Positions 8,563 to 18,252 of a stretch of DNA of 64,000 nucleotides are shown piece by piece (position 1 is the stretch's first letter; each line of letters starts with the position of its first letter). Below the pieces are notes generated by a model. It had not been told where the DNA came from, did not search any database, and saw nothing but the letters and a program-made list of their open reading frames with translations. The stretch covers positions 1 through 64,000 of the forward strand of contig NZ_JAFEWC010000002.1 of assembly GCF_017355875.1 (NCBI RefSeq), read 5' to 3'. This DNA comes from Aridibaculum aurantiacum. Its GTDB lineage: Bacteria > Bacteroidota > Bacteroidia > Chitinophagales > Chitinophagaceae. A program made the position numbers and the translations under genes.

Positions 8563-9315
8563 CTAAAAACCTATTGAGTTACCACCATCTACTGGCAGTA
8601 CTACACCTGTTATATATTTTGCTGCATCAGTCGCAAGAAAATATGCAGCCTCGCCTATATCGGCAGTCTCTCCTAAAAAGCCCATAGGTGTACGCGACAG
8701 AACCTTTTGCTTTCTTTCAGGATCATTGTTCAATGCTTTAGCACTCATTTCTGTTGCAATAAAACCAGGTGCAATACAGTTAACACGAATTCCTCTTGGT
8801 GAAAGATCAACAGCCATTGCTCTTGTCATGCCTTCTATGGCAGACTTTGAAGCGGTATAGGCTATGACTTTTGGTAGGCCATATTGCGAAGCCATAGAGC
8901 TGATGTTGATGATAGAACCTTTGCCTGCTTCTACCATCACTTTGGTCACTTCCCTTGAAAGTGCAAACACGGCAGTAACATTGGTAAGAATGATCCGCTG
9001 AAATTCTTCATCCGTTACTTCAGTGAATTCTTTTTTCAAATTGATGCCGGCGTTGTTCACCAGCACATCAATCTTTCCATGTTCCTGTGCTATACGCTGT
9101 ACCAATGCAGGCAATCCTGCAAGGTCATTCAGATCGTGACTGATGGGGAAGCAAAGTGCTCCCAGTTGTTCTTTGGCTGCATCCAGTTTTTGCTGGTCGC
9201 GCCCTACAATGATGGTTGTTATACCACTTTGAACAAATTTGGTTGCTATAGCTAGTCCAATACCTGAACCTCCACCGGTTACTATTGCTACTGTTTTCTC
9301 TCCTATGTTTTGCAT
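8563..9315 (-). CDS. Short-chain dehydrogenase/reductase, candidate fructuronate reductase
   Basis: A cytoplasmic NAD(P)-dependent classical SDR of 250 residues: cofactor glycine motif TGGGSGIG (13-20), NNAG at 87-90, catalytic S140, Y153 and K157 (YTASK), and the C-terminal GVVLPVDGG. General resemblance is to gluconate 5-dehydrogenase, KduD and FabG-like enzymes. It sits between the two alpha-glucuronidases, and the locus also has mannonate dehydratase (29987) but no recognisable UxuB. A reasonable guess is therefore reduction of fructuronate to mannonate; Bacillus UxuB (YjmF) is also an SDR. That assignment is inference; the SDR fold is not in doubt. Confidence 0.9.
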   Translation of the reverse strand: MQNIGEKTVAIVTGGGSGIGLAIATKFVQSGITTIIVGRDQQKLDAAKEQLGALCFPISHDLNDLAGLPALVQRIAQEHGKIDVLVNNAGINLKKEFTEVTDEEFQRIILTNVTAVFALSREVTKVMVEAGKGSIINISSMASQYGLPKVIAYTASKSAIEGMTRAMAVDLSPRGIRVNCIAPGFIATEMSAKALNNDPERKQKVLSRTPMGFLGETADIGEAAYFLATDAAKYITGVVLPVDGGNSIGF

Positions 9316-9369
9316 AAAGTTTTTTGTTGTGTTAGTTACAATAATAAAGCCTCTTCTCCTGTTAGCTTC

Positions 9370-11520
9370 TTACCCATTTCCAGGTGCATACGGAAACTTC
9401 AGGTTTTTATAGTATTCCAGGGTTTTGTCTGGTTGCTCGTATTTAGCAGGAATTGGTTTTTTGGAAAAGGTTTGGAAGTACAACAAACATGCATTGCGCC
9501 ACCATACGGCTTCTTGTTCCTGTACAGCCAGTAGCATATTTACATGATCGTATCTTTCCTTATCAACATAAGGCTTTAGGCCAGCCCATGTTTTTTGCAT
9601 ACTGCGTACACTGTCTACTCCGCTATAATAGCGGTGAACCAATTCTTCCCAAAGTGTTCTTCCACTCTTCATCTTATGATCCCAACTTACCTTATGAAAC
9701 CATAGAAGATATTCATCGGGACATGTGTTGATGTTGCCATAGAGCTTTTGTAGTTCAGGCGCATATTGGGCTAAAGCGTTGCTGCCTGTTGCTGTCCTGT
9801 CGAAGCCAATGCCTTTTTCGTCTGCTTTGTGGTAGTAGATAGGATTCCAATCATCACGACCAACATTATCTACCCAAGGCGCCGGTCCATAATGATGGCC
9901 TGTACCCATGATGTGATGCAAACCCAGCGGTGTCATATAATTGACCATAGCTTCGTAAGAGCCCATCATCATCTTCTTTGCTGACTGGATAAAATTGTGG
10001 TTGTTGTTGAAGGTTTGCTTCAACCATTCATCCGCCATTTTTTCTGAAGATAGCGTATGATCCCAGGCAAGCCGGCCCATGCAATACCAGTTGGCTTGTC
10101 CAAACAAATGGCCGGTCCAGTTGATGTCGCTTCCAATGTTTGCTACACCTGCCATACCGGTATGATTGTAATTGTGCAGGCTGCCATCAATGACTTTTGC
10201 TACCTGTGATCCTTTGCCTTTTTGATAGGTATCCGCGTCCAGGACTTCTTTGAACATGGGCGCTTCGTATACCAGATGCGTTGCTTGTCCGAGATACTCC
10301 TGTGTTACCTGGAACTCCATCATCAAAGGAGTTTTAGGCATAGCGCCAAATAGGGGAGAAAAAGGTTCGCGTGGCTGAAAATCAATAGGCCCATTCTTTA
10401 CCTGTATCAATACATTATCACGAAACTTCCCATCCAGCGGCTTGAACTCGTTGTACGCCTGTTTGAACCTGTCTTCAGGTGTTTCGTGGCTGTAAACAAA
10501 TGCCCGCCACATTACAATACCGCCATGAGGTTTTACTGCATCAGCAAGCATATTGGCACCATCATCGTGATTGCGGCCATAGTTCTGCGGACCGGGCTGT
10601 CCTTCAGAATTTGCCTTCACCAGGAAACCGCCAAAGTCCGGAATGTATTGATAGATCTCTGTTGCTTTATCCTTCCACCACTGCTGTACCTGCGGATCAT
10701 GCGGATCAGCAGTTTTTAGTTTTCCTATTTCTATTGGCGCACTAAAGCGGGCAGTTAGGTAAACTTTTATTCCATATGGACGAAAGACATTTGCAAGCGC
10801 AGCTACCTTTTCTAAATAAGGAGCAGTAAGTACAACAGCATTGGCATTTACATTGGTAAGTACAGTTCCATTAATGCCTATTGATGCATTGGCTCTTGCA
10901 TAGTCAATGTATCGTTGATCAATATAACCCGGAAGCCTGTGCCAATCCCAGATAGAACTGCCGGCATAGCCACGTTCCACATGCCTGTTCAGGTTGTCCC
11001 AGTGATTAAGCATGCGCACCTTTATTTTTGGCGCACTTACAAAAGAAAGATTACTTATAGGTTGCTGTGTTTGTAGTAGTCGCAAAAAATGAAATACGCC
11101 GTATAACACACCAACATCAGTATTGGCTGCTATAGTTGTTACTTTCTTACCACCGGTGGAAGTTGTCATCACTACAAAACCTTCATCGCCTGCAGACTTC
11201 AGCTGCGACTGGATAGGAAGAGACCGTATGGTGGCTGAAGTGGCAGGAGTACCAACTACAAGAGTATTTGCCGTAATGGAATTGGTTACAGGAATGTTTT
11301 TACCAAGCAGCCCTTTCAGTCCTTTTATAAGCTCTTCTTTAGCTACTGTAGTAGTAGCAGATGCTCCGGCAAAATTGATACTACTGATGATTGAATTATA
11401 AGACTGCAGTAGAGGTGCATTATTCACCTTTTGATACCTAAGCCATAGCTCGTAACCATTCTCTGCTTTTGCCACCAATACAGCACTAAAGAGCAGGTAA
11501 AAAAGGAAATATTTTTTCAT
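9370..11520 (-). CDS. GH67 alpha-glucuronidase
   Basis: A 716-residue secreted (signal MKKYFLFYLLFSAVLVAKA) inverting glycosidase that removes 4-O-methylglucuronic acid from the non-reducing end of xylo-oligosaccharides. The catalytic triad of the family is visible: acid E306 (KANSEGQPGP) and candidate bases D380 (NGPIDFQP) and E408 (QVTQEYLG). The spacings of 74 and 28 residues match those of the Cellvibrio enzyme as I recall them. N-terminal beta-sandwich about 20-165, (beta/alpha)8 barrel about 166-480, helical C-terminal domain. Follows the LacI gene by 30 bases. Confidence 0.95.
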   Translation of the reverse strand: MKKYFLFYLLFSAVLVAKAENGYELWLRYQKVNNAPLLQSYNSIISSINFAGASATTTVAKEELIKGLKGLLGKNIPVTNSITANTLVVGTPATSATIRSLPIQSQLKSAGDEGFVVMTTSTGGKKVTTIAANTDVGVLYGVFHFLRLLQTQQPISNLSFVSAPKIKVRMLNHWDNLNRHVERGYAGSSIWDWHRLPGYIDQRYIDYARANASIGINGTVLTNVNANAVVLTAPYLEKVAALANVFRPYGIKVYLTARFSAPIEIGKLKTADPHDPQVQQWWKDKATEIYQYIPDFGGFLVKANSEGQPGPQNYGRNHDDGANMLADAVKPHGGIVMWRAFVYSHETPEDRFKQAYNEFKPLDGKFRDNVLIQVKNGPIDFQPREPFSPLFGAMPKTPLMMEFQVTQEYLGQATHLVYEAPMFKEVLDADTYQKGKGSQVAKVIDGSLHNYNHTGMAGVANIGSDINWTGHLFGQANWYCMGRLAWDHTLSSEKMADEWLKQTFNNNHNFIQSAKKMMMGSYEAMVNYMTPLGLHHIMGTGHHYGPAPWVDNVGRDDWNPIYYHKADEKGIGFDRTATGSNALAQYAPELQKLYGNINTCPDEYLLWFHKVSWDHKMKSGRTLWEELVHRYYSGVDSVRSMQKTWAGLKPYVDKERYDHVNMLLAVQEQEAVWWRNACLLYFQTFSKKPIPAKYEQPDKTLEYYKNLKFPYAPGNG

Positions 11521-11550
11521 AAAGAAGCACCTTGTTTTTTGAAGAAATAG

Positions 11551-12579
11551 TTACTCCGGCAGTCGTTTAGAAGATGCCCTCACGATGAGGTCAGAGCGCA
11601 TGATGATGCTGTTTGTCATCTCTATTGTAGCAGTTCCATTTAAGTGGTTGATCAGGTTTTGAGCAGCCAGTTCACCCATCTGGTAACCGGGATAATTGAT
11701 GGTAGTAAGGTTTGGTTGGATGACAGTAGACACCGGGTCATTATTAAAACCTACAAATGCCACATCGCCCGGGATATTTACACCAGCCTCCATAAGCGTT
11801 TGCATGCAACCAATGGCACAGTTATCATTTGCCACAAAAATTCCATCGGGCAGTTCATCCATTTCCAGCAGTGTTTCTGCTGCTGCAGCTCCAGCCTCCT
11901 GGCTCAGATTATTGATGATCACAAGGTCATCATCGTATTCCAATCCGCCATCTTGCAAAGCTTCCTGGTAGCCCCTCATCCTGTCTACATATACATTCCG
12001 TTTTTGCATAGCAGTTATATGTGCTATACGTTTACAACCCTGTTCTATAAGATGCAGTGTGGCATCGTAAGCAGCTTTGCGATTATCTATGAAGATTTTG
12101 GTGCAGTTCTCATGTTCAATTACACGATCGAAGAATAGCAGCGGTATATGCTTCTTAAAAAAAGGCTCAAAATGTTCAATGGTTTTGGTATCGTAAGCAA
12201 GAGACACCAGTAACCCATCTACCCTGTTATTAAACATAGTAGCTGCATTGGCTGCCTCTTTTATTGCAGATTCCTGCGACTGGCTAATGATCAGGTTGTA
12301 GCCTTCTTTGTTCACCACACTTTCAATACCTGCAATAGCTGTAGACATAAAGTGGCTGTTCAGGCGTGGTACTATAATACCTAATGTATTGGTACGCTGC
12401 CTGCGCAGGTTGCTGGCGAAATTGTTGCTTCTGTAGCCCAGTTCTTTTGCTAAGTCAAAAATCTTTTTCTTTGTGGTCTTCTTAATTGCAGGGTGATCCT
12501 TTAATCCTCTACTTACAGTTGCCGGAGAAAGGTTCAGCTTTAGCGCCAGGTCGTAAATGGTAATCTCCTTTGGCTTCAT
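11551..12579 (-). CDS. LacI-family transcriptional regulator (second copy, leads the operon)
   Basis: A 342-residue repressor with the LacI helix-turn-helix (KEITIYDLALKLNLS, ATVSRGL), hinge and sugar-binding core. It is the first gene of the minus-strand xylan operon, and the 14-bp LacI-type operator 57 bases upstream of its start suggests autoregulation together with control of the divergent GH43-xylA operon. Closely similar to the regulator at 1020-2048 in length and HTH sequence. The effector is unknown; xylose, xylobiose or an aldouronic acid are candidates. Confidence 0.92.
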   Translation of the reverse strand: MKPKEITIYDLALKLNLSPATVSRGLKDHPAIKKTTKKKIFDLAKELGYRSNNFASNLRRQRTNTLGIIVPRLNSHFMSTAIAGIESVVNKEGYNLIISQSQESAIKEAANAATMFNNRVDGLLVSLAYDTKTIEHFEPFFKKHIPLLFFDRVIEHENCTKIFIDNRKAAYDATLHLIEQGCKRIAHITAMQKRNVYVDRMRGYQEALQDGGLEYDDDLVIINNLSQEAGAAAAETLLEMDELPDGIFVANDNCAIGCMQTLMEAGVNIPGDVAFVGFNNDPVSTVIQPNLTTINYPGYQMGELAAQNLINHLNGTATIEMTNSIIMRSDLIVRASSKRLPE

Positions 12580-12608
12580 ACAATCGTTTACGTGTTGATT
12601 ACATGGTT

Positions 12609-12640
12609 GAAAGTAAGGAAAAATAAAATAATTTATGCAA
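12609..12640 (-). promoter_or_regulatory. Bacteroidota-type promoter for the LacI-GH67 operon
   Basis: On the minus strand a TTG (12640-12638) lies inside the operator and a TACTTTC box (12615-12609, near TAnnTTTG) follows 22 bases later. That fits the -33/-7 architecture of Bacteroidota sigma factor promoters. The transcript would start about 25 bases before the LacI ATG. Operator overlap with the -33 element fits repression by steric block. Confidence 0.5.
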
Positions 12641-12649
12641 TCGGTTGCA
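12636..12649. promoter_or_regulatory. LacI-family operator between divergent operons
   Basis: TGCAATCGGTTGCA is a near-perfect palindrome with the central CG typical of LacI-family operators. It sits between the divergent LacI gene (12579) and GH43 gene (12719). The exact reverse complement recurs at 21075-21088 upstream of susC. Confidence 0.8.
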
Positions 12650-12674
12650 ATAATAAAAAAGTTTCTGATATTAG
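12645..12674 (+). promoter_or_regulatory. Candidate promoter for the GH43-xylA-xylB operon
   Basis: TTG at 12645-12647 within the operator is followed 21 bases later by TATTAG (12669-12674). The susC promoter shows a similar arrangement (TTG in the operator, then ACATTAG). Match to the TAnnTTTG consensus is partial. Confidence 0.35.
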
Positions 12675-12718
12675 AGCACTTTTTCTGGTGAAATAAACTC
12701 TCAACGATTACAAACTAT

Positions 12719-13801
12719 ATGAAAATGGTAATGAAATCTTTCGCCTTTGCTGCTTCTGCCTTTCTTTTATTTACTACTATTCAAGGGTGCAAAAGCACAA
12801 GGAACCAGGCTCCAGTTGCAAATGGTAAATTCATAGGTCAACCCCTTGTTTCGCATATTTATACTGCTGATCCGTCTGCGCATGTTTTTAATGGTGAGAT
12901 CTATATCTATCCTTCTCATGATATAGAAGCAGGTACACCTGAAAATGACTTCGGAGATCATTTTGATATGAGGGATTACCATGTTCTTTCTATGGATAGG
13001 ATTGGTGGTAAAGTAACAGATCATGGAGTGGCTTTATCGGTGCAGGATGTGCCATGGGCAAAACGGCAAATGTGGGCTCCTGATGCAGCTTATAAAAACG
13101 GTACCTATTACCTTTACTTTCCGGCAAAAGATCAAAATGATATATTCAGGATTGGTGTTGCAACCAGCAATTCTCCTACAGGTCCTTTTAAAGCACAACC
13201 TCAGCCAATTCCCGGCAGCTTCAGTATAGATCCTGCTGTTTTTACCGATACCGACGGAACCTCCTACATGTATTTTGGTGGTATTTGGGGTGGCCAGTTG
13301 CAGAAATGGCAAACAGGAAAGTTTGATGCTGCTTATGGCCAGGAGCCAAAGGATAATGAACTTGCACTGAGTCCAAAAGTAGCCAGGATGAGCAATGATA
13401 TGTTGAGTTTTGCAGGACCTGTAAAAGATGTAACCATTTTAGACCAGGCAGGTAAACCCATTTTATCAGGCGATCGTAACAAGCGCTTTTTTGAAGCTGC
13501 ATGGATGCATAAGTACAATGGCAAATATTACCTTTCTTATTCTACCGGCGATACACATTTTATAGCCTATGCTACCGGCGATAATCCAATGGGTCCATTT
13601 ACTTACCACGGCGTTATCTTAAACCCGGTACAAGGCTGGACCAACCACCATTCTATTGTTGAATTCAAAGGCAAGTGGTACCTGTTTTACCACGATACAG
13701 AGCTTTCTAATAAAACACATTTACGAAACGTAAAAGTGACCGAACTAAAGCATCGTGCAGATGGATCCATTGAAACCATAACTGCACTAAGAAATAATTA
13801 A
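12719..13801 (+). CDS. GH43 glycosidase, single-domain lipoprotein
   Basis: A 360-residue lipid-anchored GH43 enzyme (lipobox ending at C24, TIQGC). The propeller acids are D51 (TADPSAHV), D171 (FSIDPAVF) and E259 (FFEAAWMH). The single-domain form differs from the two-domain GH43 at 2062 and resembles the subfamily often annotated as beta-xylosidase/alpha-arabinofuranosidase in xylan loci (possibly GH43_1). It heads the operon that carries xylose isomerase and xylulokinase, so it likely releases the xylose that the next genes import and metabolise. An alternative ATG at 12731 would shorten the n-region by four residues. Confidence 0.9.
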   Translation: MKMVMKSFAFAASAFLLFTTIQGCKSTRNQAPVANGKFIGQPLVSHIYTADPSAHVFNGEIYIYPSHDIEAGTPENDFGDHFDMRDYHVLSMDRIGGKVTDHGVALSVQDVPWAKRQMWAPDAAYKNGTYYLYFPAKDQNDIFRIGVATSNSPTGPFKAQPQPIPGSFSIDPAVFTDTDGTSYMYFGGIWGGQLQKWQTGKFDAAYGQEPKDNELALSPKVARMSNDMLSFAGPVKDVTILDQAGKPILSGDRNKRFFEAAWMHKYNGKYYLSYSTGDTHFIAYATGDNPMGPFTYHGVILNPVQGWTNHHSIVEFKGKWYLFYHDTELSNKTHLRNVKVTELKHRADGSIETITALRNN

Positions 13802-13833
13802 ATAACTATTCTATAAATCTCAATCTATTCATT

Positions 13834-15162
13834 ATGTCAGTCTTAATTGGTAACAAAGAATATTTCAAAGGCATTGATCAAATAAAATACGAAGGGCCTG
13901 AAAGTGATAACCCGATGGCGTTTCGTTGGTACGATGAAAACAAAGTGGTAGCAGGAAAAACATTGAAAGAGCACTTTAAATTCTCGTGTGCTTACTGGCA
14001 TTCATTTGTAAACGATGGCTCTGATCCTTTTGGCGGAGGTACGCATGTTTTTGAATGGAATGAAAAAGCTGATCCAATAGAAAGAGCAAAAGATAAAATG
14101 GATGCTGCTTTCGAATTCATGACCAAGATGAACCTGAATTATTATTGTTTCCATGATGTAGACGTAGTGGATTATACTAACGATATAAACGAGAACGACA
14201 GGCGCCTGCAGGCAATGGTGGAATATGCAAAGCAAAAACAGCAGGAAAGCGGCATCAAACTCTTGTGGGGTACTGCCAATCTCTTCTCGCACAAGCGCTA
14301 TATGAATGGAGCGTCTACCAATCCTGATTTCCAGGTATTGGCACATGGTGCGGCACAGGTAAAAGCTGCATTAGATGCTACCATTGCACTAAATGGTGAG
14401 AATTATGTTTTCTGGGGTGGAAGAGAAGGCTACATGAGCTTACTAAATACCAATATGAAGCGTGAGAAGGAAAACTTTGCCCGCTTCTTACATACCGCAA
14501 AAGATTATGCACGTAAGCAAGGCTTCAAAGGCACCTTCTTCATTGAGCCTAAACCAATGGAACCAAGCAAGCACCAGTACGATTATGATTGCGAAACAGT
14601 GATTGGTTTCCTTCGCCAGTACGACTTGCTGAACGATTTTAAAATAAACATAGAAGTAAACCACGCTACGCTTGCAGGGCACACATTTGCACACGAACTG
14701 CAGGTAGCTGCCGATGCAGGTGTACTTGGCTCATTAGATGCTAACCGCGGCGATAACCAGAATGGATGGGATACTGACCAGTTCCCTAACAACGTGCAGG
14801 AAGTAACAGAAGCCATGCTGGTGTTCTTAGAAGCTGGTGGTTTCCAGGGTGGCGGCATAAACTTCGACGCTAAGATCAGGAGAAACTCAACTGATCCTGC
14901 TGACCTGTTCTACGCACACATTGGTGGTATGGATACGTTTGCAAGAGGTTTGATAGCAGCAGATGCTATACTAAATAAATCAGACTACAGGAAGTTCCGC
15001 CAGGAGCGCTATGCCTCTTATGATAGTGGAAAAGGTAAAGAGTATACAGAAGGAAAACTTACGCTGGAAGACCTGCGTGCCTATGCTATAGAAAGTGGTG
15101 AGCCAAAGGTAATAAGTGGAAGGCAGGAATACCTGGAGAACATCATCAACAGGTACATCTAG
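13834..15162 (+). CDS. xylA: Xylose isomerase
   Basis: Converts D-xylose to D-xylulose in the cytoplasm. At 442 residues it is the long class II form common in Bacteroidota. Recognisable segments are the SCAYWHSF region, the catalytic-histidine segment CFHDVD (H107, D110), metal-binding [30 protein letters not shown], and SLDANRGD. Lies 32 bases downstream of GH43 and 32 upstream of the xylose porter, clearly in one operon. Confidence 0.97.
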   Translation: MSVLIGNKEYFKGIDQIKYEGPESDNPMAFRWYDENKVVAGKTLKEHFKFSCAYWHSFVNDGSDPFGGGTHVFEWNEKADPIERAKDKMDAAFEFMTKMNLNYYCFHDVDVVDYTNDINENDRRLQAMVEYAKQKQQESGIKLLWGTANLFSHKRYMNGASTNPDFQVLAHGAAQVKAALDATIALNGENYVFWGGREGYMSLLNTNMKREKENFARFLHTAKDYARKQGFKGTFFIEPKPMEPSKHQYDYDCETVIGFLRQYDLLNDFKINIEVNHATLAGHTFAHELQVAADAGVLGSLDANRGDNQNGWDTDQFPNNVQEVTEAMLVFLEAGGFQGGGINFDAKIRRNSTDPADLFYAHIGGMDTFARGLIAADAILNKSDYRKFRQERYASYDSGKGKEYTEGKLTLEDLRAYAIESGEPKVISGRQEYLENIINRYI

Positions 15163-15194
15163 TATAACCAAAAAACCTTAAACTACTTGCTACT

Positions 15195-16595
15195 ATGAAT
15201 AACAACGCAACGGCACCAGGGCAAAACCTGCCTTACATTGCCGGTATTACCCTGATTGCTACTTTGGGTGGATTGCTCTTTGGTTACGATACTGCTGTCA
15301 TCTCAGGTGCTGAGAAGTCTGTTCAGAATTACCTGATAAGTGGACTTGGCCTCAGTACCTGGGTGCATGGCGCCACTATATCAAGTGCACTAATAGGATG
15401 TATCATCGGCGGTGCCATCTCTGGTTTGTTAGCATCCGGCATCGGGCGTAAGAAAAGCCTGATTGTCGCTGCTGTTCTTTTCTTCGTTTCTGCGCTTGGA
15501 TCGGGCTATCCCGAGTTCCTGTTTTTCAATGAAGGCGAGCCTACAATGGGCTTGTTGTATATGTTCAACTTCTATCGCATTATTGGTGGTATAGGTGTAG
15601 GACTGGCATCGGCAGTTTGTCCTGTTTATATAGGTGAAATTGCACCGGCTAACATAAGAGGACGTTTGGTGTCGCTAAACCAGTTCGCTATCATCTTCGG
15701 TATGTTGGTCGTGTATTTTGTCAACTATGGAATAGCCAAAGGTCAAAGCCCTGAATGGCTGGATGAAGTAGGCTGGCGAAGGATGTTCCTTTCTGAAGCT
15801 ATACCGGCTGGCTTGTTCGGCATCCTGTTGTTCTTTGTTCCGGAAACACCACGTTACCTAAGCCTGGTAGGTAGAGACAAGGAAGCTATGAGGATCCTGG
15901 AAAAGATAAATGGTCCTGAAACTGCTAAGCGAATATTTGATGATATCAAGAATACGGTTGAGCATCATTCAGGAAATCTTTGGTCGTATGGTCGCATAGT
16001 CATCATCATAGGTATCCTGCTTTCCGTGTTCCAGCAGTTTGTAGGTATAAACGTGGCGCTGTATTATGCACCCCGCATTTTCGAAAGCATGGGCGCTGCC
16101 AAAGATGCCTCTATGCTTCAAACGGTGGTAATGGGACTCGTGAATGTACTATTTACTGTTTTAGCCATTGTAACGGTAGACAAATGGGGACGCAAGCCAC
16201 TGTTGATCGTAGGTTCTATAGGTATGGCCATAGGCATGTTCGCCATTGCTGCACTTTCTTACTACGAGATCATTGGCATCAGTACCCTGGTATTCATCAT
16301 TATCTATACAGCATCCTTTATGATGTCGTGGGGTCCCATCACGTGGGTGTTGATCTCAGAGATTTTCCCCAACAAAATAAGAGGCAAGGCTGTAGCCGTA
16401 GCAGTAGCGGCACAGTGGGCAGCCAACTACTTCATCTCGTCTACTTATCCTTCTATGATGGAATTTAGCGGCGCATTTACCTACGGCTTTTATGGTGTGA
16501 TGAGTGTATTGTCGCTATTGTTCGTATGGAAGATGGTTCCAGAGACCAAAGGCAAAACACTGGAACAAATGGAGAGCATCTGGCTTAAAAAATAA
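15195..16595 (+). CDS. MFS sugar porter, probable D-xylose:H+ symporter (XylE-like)
   Basis: An inner-membrane transporter of 466 residues with twelve predicted helices. It has the sugar-porter signatures GYDTAVISGA (30-39), GRKKSL after helix 2, PETPRYL (216 on) at the end of the first half, and PETKGKTLE near the C-terminus. The QQFVGINV segment of helix 7 is typical of hexose/pentose porters. The position between xylose isomerase and pentose-phosphate genes indicates xylose import after periplasmic hydrolysis of xylo-oligosaccharides; glucose or arabinose cannot be excluded by sequence. Confidence 0.92.
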   Translation: MNNNATAPGQNLPYIAGITLIATLGGLLFGYDTAVISGAEKSVQNYLISGLGLSTWVHGATISSALIGCIIGGAISGLLASGIGRKKSLIVAAVLFFVSALGSGYPEFLFFNEGEPTMGLLYMFNFYRIIGGIGVGLASAVCPVYIGEIAPANIRGRLVSLNQFAIIFGMLVVYFVNYGIAKGQSPEWLDEVGWRRMFLSEAIPAGLFGILLFFVPETPRYLSLVGRDKEAMRILEKINGPETAKRIFDDIKNTVEHHSGNLWSYGRIVIIIGILLSVFQQFVGINVALYYAPRIFESMGAAKDASMLQTVVMGLVNVLFTVLAIVTVDKWGRKPLLIVGSIGMAIGMFAIAALSYYEIIGISTLVFIIIYTASFMMSWGPITWVLISEIFPNKIRGKAVAVAVAAQWAANYFISSTYPSMMEFSGAFTYGFYGVMSVLSLLFVWKMVPETKGKTLEQMESIWLKK

Positions 16596-16705
16596 ATACT
16601 GATTATGGTCAACTTTAAGTATAAGAAGAAGTAACACTTAACTTCGCGACCGTATCAAGATTATTTGGATGATTTAAAACCTTCATATTTTTCAAACTCA
16701 TTATT

Positions 16706-17386
16706 ATGAAATTCTTTATAGACACAGCTAATCTTTCGCAGATAAAAGAAGCTCACGACCTTGGTATCTTAGATGGTGTTACTACCAATCCTTCGCTTAT
16801 GGCAAAAGAAGGAATACAAGGAGATGAAGCAATCAACAATCACTACAAAACGATCTGCGAATTAGTAGATGGTGATATCAGCGCTGAAGTACTTTCTACC
16901 GATTTTGAAACCATAGTAGAAGAAGGGAAAAAACTGGCAGCTATCCATCCAAACATCGTGGTAAAGGTGCCAATGATCAAAGACGGTATCAAAGCCATTA
17001 AATATTTTACTGACAACGGTATCCGCACCAATTGCACATTGGTATTTTCTGCAGGCCAGGCTATACTGGCAGCTAAGGCTGGTGCTTCATATGTTTCTCC
17101 ATTCATTGGCCGTATTGACGATAGCGGTTGGGATGGTATGATCCTGATCGAGCAGATCGCTAACATCTTCGCCATTCAAGGTTACAAGACCGAGATCCTG
17201 GCTGCTTCTATCCGCAATGCCAATCACATTATTCGTGCAGCCGAAATGGGAGCACATGTTTGTACCTCACCACTAGAGTCAATACTTGCTCTTCTAAAGC
17301 ATCCGCTTACAGATATTGGCTTAGCTAAGTTCCTGGAAGATTCAAAGAAAATGGCCGCTGTAGTAGAAGATATCAAAGCTCAATAA
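16706..17386 (+). CDS. Transaldolase, short MipB/TalC type
   Basis: A 226-residue barrel of the transaldolase/fructose-6-phosphate aldolase family. The Schiff-base lysine is K87 in [17 protein letters not shown] and GVTTNPSL are the family's N-terminal signatures. Placed directly before the transketolase halves, it most likely acts as a transaldolase in the non-oxidative pentose phosphate pathway, converting the xylulose 5-phosphate flux to fructose 6-phosphate. Fructose-6-phosphate aldolase activity is the alternative for this subfamily. Confidence 0.92.
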   Translation: MKFFIDTANLSQIKEAHDLGILDGVTTNPSLMAKEGIQGDEAINNHYKTICELVDGDISAEVLSTDFETIVEEGKKLAAIHPNIVVKVPMIKDGIKAIKYFTDNGIRTNCTLVFSAGQAILAAKAGASYVSPFIGRIDDSGWDGMILIEQIANIFAIQGYKTEILAASIRNANHIIRAAEMGAHVCTSPLESILALLKHPLTDIGLAKFLEDSKKMAAVVEDIKAQ

Positions 17387-17409
17387 ACGACTAAACAACC
17401 TCTGTAATT

Positions 17410-18252
17410 ATGGATTTACAACACCTGGAAAATATAGCCAAACAAGTACGTAGAGACATTGTACGTATGGTGCATGGCTGCCAGTCTGGCCACCCCGGTG
17501 GTTCATTAGGATGTACTGATTTTTTTGTTGCGCTTTACTTTCATGTAATGCGCCACAACGCCAAGGAGTTCAACATGGACGGAATTGGAGAAGACCTGTT
17601 CTTTCTTTCCAACGGTCACATTTCACCAGTATGGTATAGTGTGCTTGCACGTTCCGGCTACTTTGATGTCAGCGAGCTGGCTACTTTCCGCAAGATAAAC
17701 TCTCGCCTGCAGGGCCACCCTACTACCCATGAAGGTTTACCGGGTATCCGCGTGGCTTCAGGGTCGCTTGGCCAGGGTTTGTCCGTAGCCATTGGTGCTG
17801 CGCAAGCCAAGAAGTTGAAAGGAGATAACTCACTTGTCTTCACCCTACATGGTGATGGCGAGCTGCAGGAAGGACAGATATGGGAAGCAGCCATGTATGC
17901 GCCGCACAACAAGGTTGACAACCTGATCGCCACAATTGATTACAACGGTCAGCAGATAGATGGTCCTACCGAGCAGGTACTTTCGCTGGGTAACCTACGC
18001 GCAAAGTGGGATGCATTTGGTTGGGATGTACTGGAGATGAATGGCAACGATCTGGCAGATGTGATACGTGTGCTGGAGCTTGCAAAGGCAAAAACTTTTA
18101 AAGGCAAACCGATCATGATACTTATGCAAACAAACATGGGTCACGGTGTAGATTTCATGATGGGATCGCACAAGTGGCATGGTGTAGCGCCTAACGATGA
18201 GCAGCTACAGCTGGCATTATATCAACTGGAAAGTTCTTTGCTCGATTATTAA
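17410..18252 (+). CDS. Transketolase, N-terminal (TPP-binding) subunit
   Basis: A 280-residue protein corresponding to the thiamine-diphosphate-binding half of transketolase; the motif GDGELQEGQIWEA near residue 147 and the later NGQQID mark the metal-diphosphate site. Split transketolases are known in many bacteria and archaea. The partner half follows after a 110-base gap filled with a heptamer repeat array. Together they use the xylulose 5-phosphate produced by the operon's XylA and XylB. Confidence 0.94.
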   Translation: MDLQHLENIAKQVRRDIVRMVHGCQSGHPGGSLGCTDFFVALYFHVMRHNAKEFNMDGIGEDLFFLSNGHISPVWYSVLARSGYFDVSELATFRKINSRLQGHPTTHEGLPGIRVASGSLGQGLSVAIGAAQAKKLKGDNSLVFTLHGDGELQEGQIWEAAMYAPHNKVDNLIATIDYNGQQIDGPTEQVLSLGNLRAKWDAFGWDVLEMNGNDLADVIRVLELAKAKTFKGKPIMILMQTNMGHGVDFMMGSHKWHGVAPNDEQLQLALYQLESSLLDY

